Source of the DNA: Paraburkholderia sp. BCC1885
GTDB lineage: Bacteria; Pseudomonadota; Gammaproteobacteria; Burkholderiales; Burkholderiaceae
Assembly (NCBI RefSeq): GCF_900996235.1
Contig: NZ_CAAJGM010000285.1
Span: forward strand, 1-64,000
DNA: 64,000 bases
Direction of reading: 5' to 3'
Under the pieces are notes generated by a model that made no database searches, was not told the origin of the DNA, and saw only the letters and a program-made list of their open reading frames with translations. The first letter of the stretch is position 1, and every line of letters starts with the position of its first letter. Of this stretch, positions 1-9,502 are shown one piece after another. The position numbers and the translations under genes were made by a program.

Positions 1-2
1 TA

Positions 3-37
3 GATCGTGTCCACGATCGCCGATCGTGGACACGATC
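3..37. repeat. Perfect 17-bp inverted repeat with 1-nt centre
   Basis: The left arm GATCGTGTCCACGATCG (3-19) and its exact reverse complement (21-37) are separated by a single C at 20. Each arm is itself nearly palindromic (GATCGTG-TC-CACGATC). It is not followed by a T-run, so it is not a typical terminator. It could be a dimeric regulator operator, a REP-like element or the end of a mobile element that continues left of the window. The sequence alone does not decide. Confidence 0.75.
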
Positions 38-274
38 TCCCTTGATCTACACGGACTCCAACACGCCATCACCATCATGCCTTGCTCGCGCGCGCGTGAG
101 GACACGGCCCAGCCGAGCCGCTTACCTCCTTCACGATGCATTTCCCCGATCAGGTTTCTGCGTTCAACCCGGTGCCGAACTGGGAAGCGGAATTAAATCG
201 AATGGTGATGGATTTCCTCGGCTGAGTGCTTTCGCTGCGACAAGTTTGATCCAGTCGAACGCTCAGTTGCGAAG

Positions 275-1507
275 TCACCGCCTTTTCTGCCGCTGCATCT
301 CTAGATACTTCGAGTAGTGCTTCTCGAGCGCGTCTGCGGCAGGAGCATCCGTGAAGCGATCCGGTACGACCGCTAACGACTTGCCATCGTACTTCCCATA
401 GTCAGTCAGTCGGAGTTGTGGTGCGACATGGACGATAGATCGTGAGTCGACGGACAGCAGATAGAGGTCAAACAACGTGTGAATGTCTGCTCTGAATAGC
501 AGCCCATTGCGCACGTTGTAGTCCGTGACCAGCGAGTGGGGGACGATGTGTGCTGCTTCCAGAAGCTCCTCAATCCGTGAGCCTGTGACGGCACACCGCG
601 TTCGATACGCGTCCAAAAGCGCGCGCCGGAATTTCGCCTGACCACGACGTGTCTTTATGGCGCGGTTCTGCACCTCGTCATAAGGGCCAGCGTCTTCATC
701 GGTTTGATCAACGTTGCTATCGACGGACTTTTCGATCCCGCGCACGATCATGCACGCGCCGCTGGAAAAATCGTAAGAGTGAACGTACCACTCCTGGCCA
801 TCCAGATAACGCTTTTCAACCTTCGCTGCGCGTTCGGCCCGCTCTTCGCCCTCAGGCCGCTTTCCCGCTCCAACAATCACCCGCACCGGAAGTCGCCGCT
901 CGTAAGACTCCCGGATGGCGACGTCCAATGCCGCTGCACGCTGCGCCTGAGTCTTTGCCCGAGTGCGCACATTTGTATCCAGCGCGGCATTGTTGGCTAT
1001 TCGGGCCCGTTCCTCTTTCCCAGCACGGGCATTACGGTCAAAGTAAATCCAACCGTCTTCGTCGATTTTGAATTCGCTGTACCAGAGGCAAAGGACGAAG
1101 CCCTCGGTCACCGATCCGAAACACCACTCGTAGCAGAAGTTAGGATTCGACTTAAATTCTTCATTCCAACCATCAATCGACACGCCCGCTTCATGTAGCA
1201 GATCGTAAAGCGTGTCTTTGGATACTGGCTCAAGGCTGCTCAGTGATTCTGTTGGACGAGCAGTTGATCGCCTGAATGTGACGAGTCGATTGGCTAGGTC
1301 CAGTTTTACCTGCCGCCAGCCTCGCTCCATCCAGAATCGCCCCGGATGACCATCCTTAGTGCGCGAGTTTGCCCAGAATGGCTTGAACTGGTCAGCGGTC
1401 GGTGGTAGTTCCTCGCCGATTATTCTTTCTACATCGGCAAACGAGAGTGTCACTTCACTGGCGGGTTGCACTGCTAAGTGTTCTGCAAGTGGCTGATATT
1501 TGGTCAT
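275..1507 (-). CDS. HNH endonuclease domain protein
   Basis: This 410-aa protein has a C-terminal HNH nuclease module at about residues 288-354, with a Cys-Ala-Val-Thr-Gly turn, the AAHIVPH histidine pair, an Asn in VRNGLL and the DIHTLFD histidine. The first 75 residues (YQPLAEHLA...) form a small conserved-looking domain, and the middle has no family I can name. The frame stays open upstream, but the ATG at 1507 is chosen because AGAGG lies 7-8 nt before it and the conserved-looking N-terminus begins there. Base composition is visibly less GC-rich than the flanking core genes, and the gene sits next to tRNA-Met, so it may belong to an acquired island. A restriction or other defence role is inferred. 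Confidence 0.8.
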   Translation of the reverse strand: MTKYQPLAEHLAVQPASEVTLSFADVERIIGEELPPTADQFKPFWANSRTKDGHPGRFWMERGWRQVKLDLANRLVTFRRSTARPTESLSSLEPVSKDTLYDLLHEAGVSIDGWNEEFKSNPNFCYEWCFGSVTEGFVLCLWYSEFKIDEDGWIYFDRNARAGKEERARIANNAALDTNVRTRAKTQAQRAAALDVAIRESYERRLPVRVIVGAGKRPEGEERAERAAKVEKRYLDGQEWYVHSYDFSSGACMIVRGIEKSVDSNVDQTDEDAGPYDEVQNRAIKTRRGQAKFRRALLDAYRTRCAVTGSRIEELLEAAHIVPHSLVTDYNVRNGLLFRADIHTLFDLYLLSVDSRSIVHVAPQLRLTDYGKYDGKSLAVVPDRFTDAPAADALEKHYSKYLEMQRQKRR

Positions 1508-2027
1508 GGAGCGCCTCTGCAGTTTTTGGTATCGCGGAAAGTGTAAGCGGCTTGGGCAATAGTTCTGCTGGGCGAAAGCAGCGCGACGTCGATGCTGGGC
1601 AGATGAGCGCGAGAAGAGGCTCACATCCTGGCAATTGAAAGAAAGGCTACAACGCCCACGAGGCTGGAGACAAACAACCTCCTTGATGTCTATAGGCGGT
1701 ATCAAAAAATGCGCGAATGTTAGGACAGAAACTATCTGGAAGGCATCCGATCTTGGTCATGCACGCGTTTGCAGCTGTCGCCCAAGCAGATCGCTTCAGC
1801 CGGAATTCAATTGCACCGCTCTGCTCTCATGAATTGAGACTGCCAGCTTTCCATGGCCGAAACTGCGTCAGGGCCACCGGAAAACGTATGGCACGCTACC
1901 GAGCGCCGGGATCGACGCATGGATTGACATGGCTTGACACTGACCCAAAATGCCTACAGGGTGCCTACATGAAGTCGTAAGCGGATAAAGGGTTACAAGC
2001 CAATGACCTGTAACCCTTTGATAATAC
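1508..2027. other. Intergenic region without a convincing gene
   Basis: No frame here looks like a real protein. Near the tRNA the octamer TGCCTACA occurs twice 10 nt apart (about 1950-1967), and a strong hairpin follows. The composition resembles the HNH gene rather than the core genome. This could be the inner edge of a tRNA-associated island, but no integrase and no duplicate of the tRNA 3' end is visible inside the window. Confidence 0.5.
1987..2019 (-). terminator. Hairpin downstream of tRNA-Met
   Basis: AAAGGGTTACA (1987-1997) pairs perfectly with TGTAACCCTTT (2009-2019) around an 11-nt loop. It lies immediately 3' of the minus-strand tRNA and ends in a short T-rich stretch, as expected of a factor-independent terminator, although the U-tract is weak. 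Confidence 0.55.
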
Positions 2028-2104
<77 letters not shown>

Positions 2105-2249
2105 TAAAGAAGAAGCGAGATTATGAAGATGGCGGCGCGAGCTGTCAACCCCTGCCGCCCAACATTTTCACGCCCAGCCTCAGCCTCGAACCCAGCCCGA
2201 ACCATGGTCAGGCCCAGGCAAGAGGCCGAGGGCCGCGCTCCTCCCTCGA

Positions 2250-3908
2250 TCAATCCTTCGCATAAATATCCGAATCCTTCGTCTCCTTGACGAACAGCAC
2301 GCCGATCACCAGCGTGATGACCGCGATCACAATCGGATACCACAGCCCCGAGTAGATATTGCCCTTGGCCGCCACGATCGCGAATGCTGTCGCCGGCAGG
2401 AACCCGCCGAACCAGCCATTGCCGATGTGATACGGCAGCGACATCGACGTATAGCGGATCCGCGTCGGGAACATCTCCACCAGCATCGCCGCGATCGGCC
2501 CGTAGACCATCGTCACGTAGATCATCATGATGGTCAGGATCACCACGCTCATCGGCCAGTTGATCTGCGACGGATCGGCCTTGGCCGGATAGCCGGCGGT
2601 CTTGAGCGTCGAGCCGAGCGTCTCGTCGAAGGCCTTGCCCTGCGCCTTGGCGTCCGCCGCCTTGCCGTCGTAAGTGTTGACCACCGCATCGCCTACCTTG
2701 ATCTGCGCCAGAGTGCCCGCCGGCGCCGCGACGTTGTCGTAATTCAAGCCGGCCTTCGACAGCGCGCTCTTGGCGATATCGCAAGATGACGTGAACTTCG
2801 ACGTACCGACCGGATTGAACTGGAACGAGCATTCATCCGGATTGGCGATCACTACGATCGGCGACTTTTGCGTCGCGGCCTCGAGCGCCGGGTTGGTGAA
2901 GTGCGTGAGCGCCTTGAACAGCGGGAAATACGTCAGCGCGGCGATCAGCAGGCCGGCCATGATGATCGGCTTGCGGCCGATGCGGTCCGACAGCGAGCCG
3001 AAAAACAGAAAGAACGGCGTGCCGATCAGAAGCGCCAGCGCCACCAGGATGTTGGCGGTCGAGCCGGCCACCTTGAGCGTCTGCGTCAGGAAGAACAGCG
3101 TGTAGAACTGCCCCGTGTACCAGACTACGGCTTGGCCGGCGGTCAGCCCGATCAGCGCGAGAATCACGATCTTCAGATTTTTCCATTGGCCGAATGCTTC
3201 GGTCAGCGGCGCTTTGGAAGTCTTGCCCTCGGCCTTGATGCGCTCGAACACCGGCGATTCATGCAGTTGCATGCGAATCCACACCGAAACGGCCAGCAGG
3301 ATGATCGACGCGATGAACGGCACGCGCCATCCCCAGACACCGAATGCGTCCTCGCCGATCGAGGTCCGCACGCCGAGAATCACGAGCAGCGAGAGGAACA
3401 GGCCGAGCGTGGCCGTCGTCTGGATCCACGCGGTGTAAAAGCCGCGCCGGCCTGCCGGTGCGTGTTCTGCCACGTAGGTCGCCGCGCCGCCGTACTCGCC
3501 GCCCAGCGCCAGGCCCTGCAACATGCGCATTGCAATGAAGATGACGGGTGAAGCCATGCCGATAGCCGCATATCCCGGCAAAAAGCCCACCAGGAAAGTC
3601 GACAGGCCCATGATCACAATGGTGATCAGGAACGTGTACTTGCGCCCGACCATATCACCGAGCCGCCCGAACACGATCGCGCCGAACGGCCGCACGGCGA
3701 AGCCCGCCGCGAAGCTGAGCAGCGTGAAGATGAAAGCCGCGGTGGGATTGACGCCGGAAAAGAAGCTCTTGCTGATGTAGACCGCCAGCGAGCCGGCCAG
3801 GTAGAAGTCGTACCACTCGAAAACAGTGCCCAGCGATGATGCGAAGATCACCCGCTTTTCTTCGTGCGTCATCGGCACGTGGGAGATTTGCCCGCCAACG
3901 GTTGCCAT
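2250..3908 (-). CDS. MFS transporter, metabolite:H+ symporter (MHS) family
   Basis: This 552-aa inner-membrane carrier resembles ProP/ShiA-type MHS symporters. It shows GTVFEWYDFYLAG in TM1, the loop 2-3 signature GRLGDMVGRK (81-90), ALGGEYGGA in TM4 and a second SLSDRIGRK (305-313). An unusually long loop (about 338-450), predicted periplasmic between TM9 and TM10, contains two cysteines (360 and 376) and explains the length above the usual 430-450 aa. The ATG at 3908 is preceded by GGAGA at 6 nt. The substrate is unknown; proline, betaine, shikimate or a dicarboxylate are possible. It lies downstream of a two-component system on the same strand, which may control it. Confidence 0.88.
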   Translation of the reverse strand: MATVGGQISHVPMTHEEKRVIFASSLGTVFEWYDFYLAGSLAVYISKSFFSGVNPTAAFIFTLLSFAAGFAVRPFGAIVFGRLGDMVGRKYTFLITIVIMGLSTFLVGFLPGYAAIGMASPVIFIAMRMLQGLALGGEYGGAATYVAEHAPAGRRGFYTAWIQTTATLGLFLSLLVILGVRTSIGEDAFGVWGWRVPFIASIILLAVSVWIRMQLHESPVFERIKAEGKTSKAPLTEAFGQWKNLKIVILALIGLTAGQAVVWYTGQFYTLFFLTQTLKVAGSTANILVALALLIGTPFFLFFGSLSDRIGRKPIIMAGLLIAALTYFPLFKALTHFTNPALEAATQKSPIVVIANPDECSFQFNPVGTSKFTSSCDIAKSALSKAGLNYDNVAAPAGTLAQIKVGDAVVNTYDGKAADAKAQGKAFDETLGSTLKTAGYPAKADPSQINWPMSVVILTIMMIYVTMVYGPIAAMLVEMFPTRIRYTSMSLPYHIGNGWFGGFLPATAFAIVAAKGNIYSGLWYPIVIAVITLVIGVLFVKETKDSDIYAKD

Positions 3909-4136
3909 ATGTCGTCTCCAATTTTTTGATATGCACGCGGCTCGCCCGCAGGCGTTCCCGTGAGTTGGATTATTGGAGCGGAAACTTACGGCCTACTGAC
4001 GTTGTGTCTCAAAAATGGCGGGCTGATTTGGCGAGGTGAGATGCGGCCTTTATCTTTTAATGGCTGTTCTTGTTCGGTTAATTGAGCGTCAATATGCAGG
4101 CATTTTTCTGATTTGGTTGTTTGAAAATGCCGCCAC

Positions 4137-5678
4137 TTAGGGTAAGTCCCGTGCCGTTTCACGCGCCCTCAAGCTGACGCGTACCAACGTGCCGGCCAGT
4201 CTCGGCTCAGCTTGATAGACATTGTCCTCAATCGACAAGGCCCCGCCGTGCATGGTGGTGATCTCGCGGACAATGGCTAGTCCTAGCCCGCTGCCGTCGC
4301 CTTCGCGGCCAAGGATGCGATAAAAACGTTCGACGACGCGCGCCCGCTCCGCAACCGGAATCCCGAGACCGGTGTCCTCCACTTCCAGATGGACCTGGCG
4401 GGTCGCCGTGTCGGGCCGCACCCGCACGGTGATGCGGCCGCCGGGCGGGGTGTAGCGGATGGCGTTGTCGATCAGGTTGGACAGCATCTCACGCAGCATC
4501 AGCAGACTGCCGTCGATTTCCACGGCGCCCTCCGGTCCCTCGTAGCCCAGATCCATTTGCTTGGCCAAGGCCGCTTGCACCCAGTCGCGCACTGCATTGC
4601 GCGCCACCTCGGTGATCTCGACCGGCGCGAAAATCTGCCCCGACAGGCGGTTTTCCGCACGCGCCAACGCCAGCAATTGCGTGACGAGCCGCGCCGCGTG
4701 CTCGGAGCTCGTGGCGATCTGTTCGAGCGAGCGGTGCACTTCCGCCGAGGCGTCCTGCCGCAGCGCCAGTTCTGCCTGGGTGCGCAGGCCGGCAAGCGGC
4801 GTTTTCATCTGATGAGCCGCATCGGCGATAAAGCGTTTTTGCAACTCCATGTTCTGTTCGAGGCGCGTTAGCAGGTCATTGAACGACGTTACCAGCGGTT
4901 CGATCTCCGGCGGGGCGCGGCGGGCTTCGAGAGGCGAGAGGTCGTCGGGGCGTCGCGCGCGGATGTGCGCCTGCAGCGCGTGCAAGGGCGCGAGCCCGCG
5001 TGAGAGCCCGAACCACACCAGCACGATCGCCAGCGGCAGGATCACGAACTGCGGCAGGATCACGCCTTTGATGATGTCGTTGGCAAGCTGGCTGCGCTTG
5101 TCGAGCGTCTCGCCGACCTGCACCAGCACCGGCAGCGCGCCCGGCGTCTGCGGAAACTCGACCGTCGTGTAGGCGACGCGGATGTCGTTGCCGCGCAGCA
5201 CGTCGTCGCGGAATTCGACGAGGCCCGGCGGCGGCCGGTCTTCCTCGTGCGGCAGCGGCATGTCGCGGTCGCCGCCGACCAGCTCGCCGCGCGTGCCGAG
5301 CACCTGGTAGAACACCTTGTCGATGTTGTCGGCGCTGAGGAAATCGCGCGTCGCCTCGGGCAGCGAGAGTTCGGCGACGCCGTTCACCGGATGAATCTGC
5401 CGCGCCAGCACATAGGCGTCGGTTTCGAGCGCGCGGTCGAACGGGCCGTTGGCGATCGATTTGGCCACCAGATACGTGACCGCAATGCTCATCGGCCATA
5501 GCAACAGCAACGGCGCCAGCATCCAGTCGAGGATTTCGCCGAACAGCGAACGCGGCCGGGCTTCGGCGGCGGCTTCGGTTTCGTCGGGCGGGGCGAACGG
5601 GTTGGCGTAGCGGGCGTCGCGCGCCTCGTCGTCGAGATCCGCCGCCTGCGCCGTGGCGCGCTCTACGCGTGCGGACAT
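4137..5678 (-). CDS. Sensor histidine kinase, TctE-like
   Basis: This is a 513-aa membrane sensor. It has a cytoplasmic N-terminus of about 50 residues, TM1 at about 52-72, a periplasmic domain of about 130 residues and TM2 at about 205-226. A HAMP-like linker leads to the phosphorylated His289 in ADAAHQMKTPLAG. The N box (LIDNAIRYTP), G1 (EDTGLGIP) and G2 (GSGLGLAIV) are intact. The gene starts 9 nt after the stop of its response regulator, so the two are co-transcribed. Known TctE relatives sense tricarboxylates; the ligand here is not evident. Confidence 0.92.
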   Translation of the reverse strand: MSARVERATAQAADLDDEARDARYANPFAPPDETEAAAEARPRSLFGEILDWMLAPLLLLWPMSIAVTYLVAKSIANGPFDRALETDAYVLARQIHPVNGVAELSLPEATRDFLSADNIDKVFYQVLGTRGELVGGDRDMPLPHEEDRPPPGLVEFRDDVLRGNDIRVAYTTVEFPQTPGALPVLVQVGETLDKRSQLANDIIKGVILPQFVILPLAIVLVWFGLSRGLAPLHALQAHIRARRPDDLSPLEARRAPPEIEPLVTSFNDLLTRLEQNMELQKRFIADAAHQMKTPLAGLRTQAELALRQDASAEVHRSLEQIATSSEHAARLVTQLLALARAENRLSGQIFAPVEITEVARNAVRDWVQAALAKQMDLGYEGPEGAVEIDGSLLMLREMLSNLIDNAIRYTPPGGRITVRVRPDTATRQVHLEVEDTGLGIPVAERARVVERFYRILGREGDGSGLGLAIVREITTMHGGALSIEDNVYQAEPRLAGTLVRVSLRARETARDLP

Positions 5679-5687
5679 GAGCGGTCT

Positions 5688-6440
5688 CTATTTGAAGTGG
5701 TGGCTCGCGGGCATCGCGGCGGATGCAGGCGACGTGGGCGAGGCCACTGCGGCCGAGGTGGCCGGGGTGGCTGGGGTGGCCTTTTCCAGGCAGTAGCCGA
5801 GGCCGCGCACGGTGAGAATGCGCACGCCGCTCGGCTCGATCTTCTTGCGCAGCCGGTGCACATAGACTTCGATGGCGTTGTTGCTGACCTCTTCGCCCCA
5901 TTCGCACAGGTGGTCGACCAGTTGTTCCTTCGACACCAGCCGGCCAATCCGCTGCAGCAGCACTTCCAGCAGCCCCAGTTCACGCGCGGACAACTCGATC
6001 ACCTGCTCGTTGATATAGGCAATTCGCCCGACCTGATCGAACGACAGCGAGCCGTGCCGCACCACCGTCGGGCCGCCGCCCGCGCCGCGGCGGGTCAGCG
6101 CCCGCACGCGGGCTTCGAGTTCGTTGAGGGCGAAGGGCTTCGCCATATAGTCGTCGGCGCCGAGGTCGAGCCCTTTGACGCGCTCGTCCACGCTGTCGGA
6201 GGCAGTCAGGATCAGCACCGGCAGGTTCGAATTGCGCGCCCGCAGACGCCGCAGCACCTCGAGCCCGGACATGCGCGGCAGGCCGAGATCGAGGATCAGC
6301 AGGTCGAAAGTTTGCATCGACAAGGCGGTATCTGCCTCGCCGCCGTTCTTCACGTGATCAACGGCGTATGCCGATTGGCGGAGTGATCGAACGAGACCAT
6401 CCGCGAGTATGCTGTCGTCTTCGGCAATGAGAATTCGCAT
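5688..6440 (-). CDS. OmpR-family response regulator, TctD-like
   Basis: This 250-aa protein has a receiver domain with acidic E7-D8-D9, phospho-acceptor Asp51 in ILDLGLPRMSG, a Thr (LTASDS) and Lys in MAKPFAL. A winged-helix DNA-binding domain follows (about 130-225, ending VRGLGYCLEK), then an Ala/Pro-rich tail. The start is set at 6440 because MRILIAEDD is the canonical receiver beginning; the frame extends upstream without homology. It is the first gene of a minus-strand pair with the histidine kinase and is divergent from recA. Confidence 0.92.
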   Translation of the reverse strand: MRILIAEDDSILADGLVRSLRQSAYAVDHVKNGGEADTALSMQTFDLLILDLGLPRMSGLEVLRRLRARNSNLPVLILTASDSVDERVKGLDLGADDYMAKPFALNELEARVRALTRRGAGGGPTVVRHGSLSFDQVGRIAYINEQVIELSARELGLLEVLLQRIGRLVSKEQLVDHLCEWGEEVSNNAIEVYVHRLRKKIEPSGVRILTVRGLGYCLEKATPATPATSAAVASPTSPASAAMPASHHFK

Positions 6441-6562
6441 GATGCGCCAGTCTGGCCTTGCCGGCACCGTGGTACGCCCGGCGCGCAGCGGTCTCCAATG
6501 ATTTTTGTGGGTAGTTTGGCGCACTTTGATCGCACACAAATAGCAACACCTGCGAATCGTGC

Positions 6563-6590
6563 TTGCCAAAACTACTGTTTTTTTATACAG
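6563..6590 (+). promoter_or_regulatory. recA promoter with LexA (SOS) box
   Basis: CTGTTTTTTTATACAG (6575-6590) matches the LexA consensus CTGT-N8-ACAG exactly. A -35-like TTGCCA lies at 6563-6568, and the candidate -10 (TATACA at 6584 or TACAGT at 6586, giving 15- or 17-nt spacing) lies inside the box. LexA binding would therefore block RNA polymerase directly. Confidence 0.88.
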
Positions 6591-6671
6591 TGTCTGCGTT
6601 TAGCGTGCTGTCCGTGATGAATGGGCTGCACATCTGCCTCAGACGCCGTTCATCATAGCAAAGGACGATTC

Positions 6672-7748
<1,077 letters not shown>

Positions 7749-7755
7749 TCGTCGC

Positions 7756-8619
7756 GTGATACGCAAGGGCCGGCCTGTATCCCAAACAGGACGTGATGCG
7801 GACGGCCCGCGTGACGACGACTCATCTGACTCGCCGGATTCGTTCGACCCGTTCGAATCCTTCGACGCGCACGATCAGGCCACCGGCCGCGGGTCGACGA
7901 CTCGTACATCGACGTCCCGCACGTCGTCGCCTGGCAAGCCGGCGGCTCGTGCGTCGTCGTTTCGAGGCAGTTCTGGTCGTTCCAGCGGTTTCAGCAGGCC
8001 AGGCAATTCCAGCAGTTCCCGTAGTCTCAGCAGTTCCGATCCGGCAGATTTCGGCGATGCGGCCGACTCTCCGGTTGCCGCCTCCACAGAAACCACCTAT
8101 AGCCGCTCGCGCCGCACGCCCGGCGAAGCCCGCCCCGCTGACGACGACGCCAAAAAGTCCCAACGGCCCGCCCGGACGCTGAAAGGCCGCGCGCTAGGCT
8201 ATTTGTCCCGCCGCGAATATAGCCGCGCCGAACTCTCGCGCAAGCTGACGCCTTTCGTCGAAGAGAGCGACTCGCTGGAGACGTTGCTGGACGCGCTCGA
8301 AAGCGAGAACTGGCTGTCCGACTCGCGTTTCGCTGAAAGCCTCGTCCACCGCCGCTCGTCGCGTCTTGGTTCCAACCGGATCGTCGGGGAGTTGAAGCGG
8401 CACGCGGTCGGCCAGACGCTGATCGAAGAGGCGAGTGCCCAGTTGCGCGAGACCGAACTGGCCCGCGCCCAAGCCGTCTGGCGCAAGAAATATGGCCAAT
8501 TGCCCGAATCCCAGGCAGAACGCGCCCGGCAGGCCCGTTTTCTGGCCTCGCGCGGCTTTTCGGGCGCGACGATCGGCAAGATCCTCAAGGGGATCGAGGA
8601 CGAGTTGACCGACGACTGA
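7756..8619 (+). CDS. recX: Regulatory protein RecX
   Basis: RecX binds RecA filaments and limits their activity. The RecX core occupies about residues 137-280, with the typical three-helix repeats (LKGRALGYLSRREYSRAELSRKL, DSRFAESLVHRR, ARFLASRGFSGATIGKIL). About 130 residues before it are low-complexity Ser/Thr/Arg/Asp-rich, much longer than in short RecX proteins. The GTG start at 7756 uses AGGAG located in the recA stop region, 10 nt upstream. Transcription is presumably shared with recA. Confidence 0.93.
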   Translation: MIRKGRPVSQTGRDADGPRDDDSSDSPDSFDPFESFDAHDQATGRGSTTRTSTSRTSSPGKPAARASSFRGSSGRSSGFSRPGNSSSSRSLSSSDPADFGDAADSPVAASTETTYSRSRRTPGEARPADDDAKKSQRPARTLKGRALGYLSRREYSRAELSRKLTPFVEESDSLETLLDALESENWLSDSRFAESLVHRRSSRLGSNRIVGELKRHAVGQTLIEEASAQLRETELARAQAVWRKKYGQLPESQAERARQARFLASRGFSGATIGKILKGIEDELTDD

Positions 8620-8761
8620 CGGCCCGTCTCAAAAGCCGTCGCCGGCGCGACATCACACCGCATCCACGCGCCCTGGATTGGTGCTATGCACAATCCAACC
8701 TGTCTCAAATACCCGGTATGCTAAAATCTAGGGGTTTTCCTATTCGGCCTTTTCCTTCCGC

Positions 8762-9502
8762 ATGCCGCTTTCCCCGCCCGTCTCCCGTCAATTGCGCCAT
8801 CGTCGCGCAATTCGTGCGGAAGCCTACGAGCGCGAGGACGGCCTGTGGGACATAGAGGCGTGTCTAACCGACCAAAAACCACGTGACGTGGTGCTTGCGT
8901 CGGGCGTCCGGCCCAACGGTCAGCCGATCCATGAACTCTGGCTCCGCATTACGATCGATCGCAAGCTCAATGTTGTCGACGCGCAAGCGTCGTCCGACTG
9001 GGTGCCCTATCCCGGTCTCTGCGAAGCCACCAATCCCGCCTATCGTGCCCTCATCGGGCTCAATCTGTTCAACAACTTCCGCCGCGAAGTCGCCCGTTTG
9101 CTGGGAGGCACGGCAGGTTGCACGCATCTCACCGAGTTGTGCGCTTTCCTTCCCACGGCCGCCATTCAGGCGTTCGCCGGTGAAGTGTGGAACACGAATG
9201 GCGGCAAGCCGCCGCACGAAGCGGGTTCAGGAGACGCTTCACCTCAAGCCTCGGGCGAACACTCAAACGACAAACCGCCATTCCAGCTGGGTCGCTGCCA
9301 CGCGCTGCGATTCGACGGCGAGGCGGTGCGACAGTTTTATCCGCGCTGGTATGGCCACGCGCCGCGTTCAGCGGAACGTGCGGATACAGCAGGCGAACAA
9401 ACACGCCAGCCCGCCGGCAACGGCGCTGGCACGTCCCGTTTGAACGACAGCAGCGGAAACGAAGTTCAATCCAACTCTCAGACTGAAGGGAATCACGCAT
9501 GA
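8762..9502 (+). CDS. DUF2889 domain-containing protein
   Basis: This is a 246-aa conserved protein of unknown function. The DUF2889-like region (residues about 5-145) includes RRAIRAEAYEREDGLWDIEACL, HELWLRITID, YRALIGLNLFNNFRREV and GCTHLTELCAFLPTAAIQAF. The last 100 residues are low-complexity, apart from CHALRFDGEAVRQFYPRWY, which resembles the end of the family. Its stop overlaps the sucC start (ATGA), so translation of the two is probably coupled. I know of no established role. Confidence 0.85.
   Translation: MPLSPPVSRQLRHRRAIRAEAYEREDGLWDIEACLTDQKPRDVVLASGVRPNGQPIHELWLRITIDRKLNVVDAQASSDWVPYPGLCEATNPAYRALIGLNLFNNFRREVARLLGGTAGCTHLTELCAFLPTAAIQAFAGEVWNTNGGKPPHEAGSGDASPQASGEHSNDKPPFQLGRCHALRFDGEAVRQFYPRWYGHAPRSAERADTAGEQTRQPAGNGAGTSRLNDSSGNEVQSNSQTEGNHA

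Noticed and set aside
1717..1980. Open frame next to tRNA-Met as an integrase remnant
   Set aside because: No R-H-R-Y motifs or integrase-like stretches appear in any frame.
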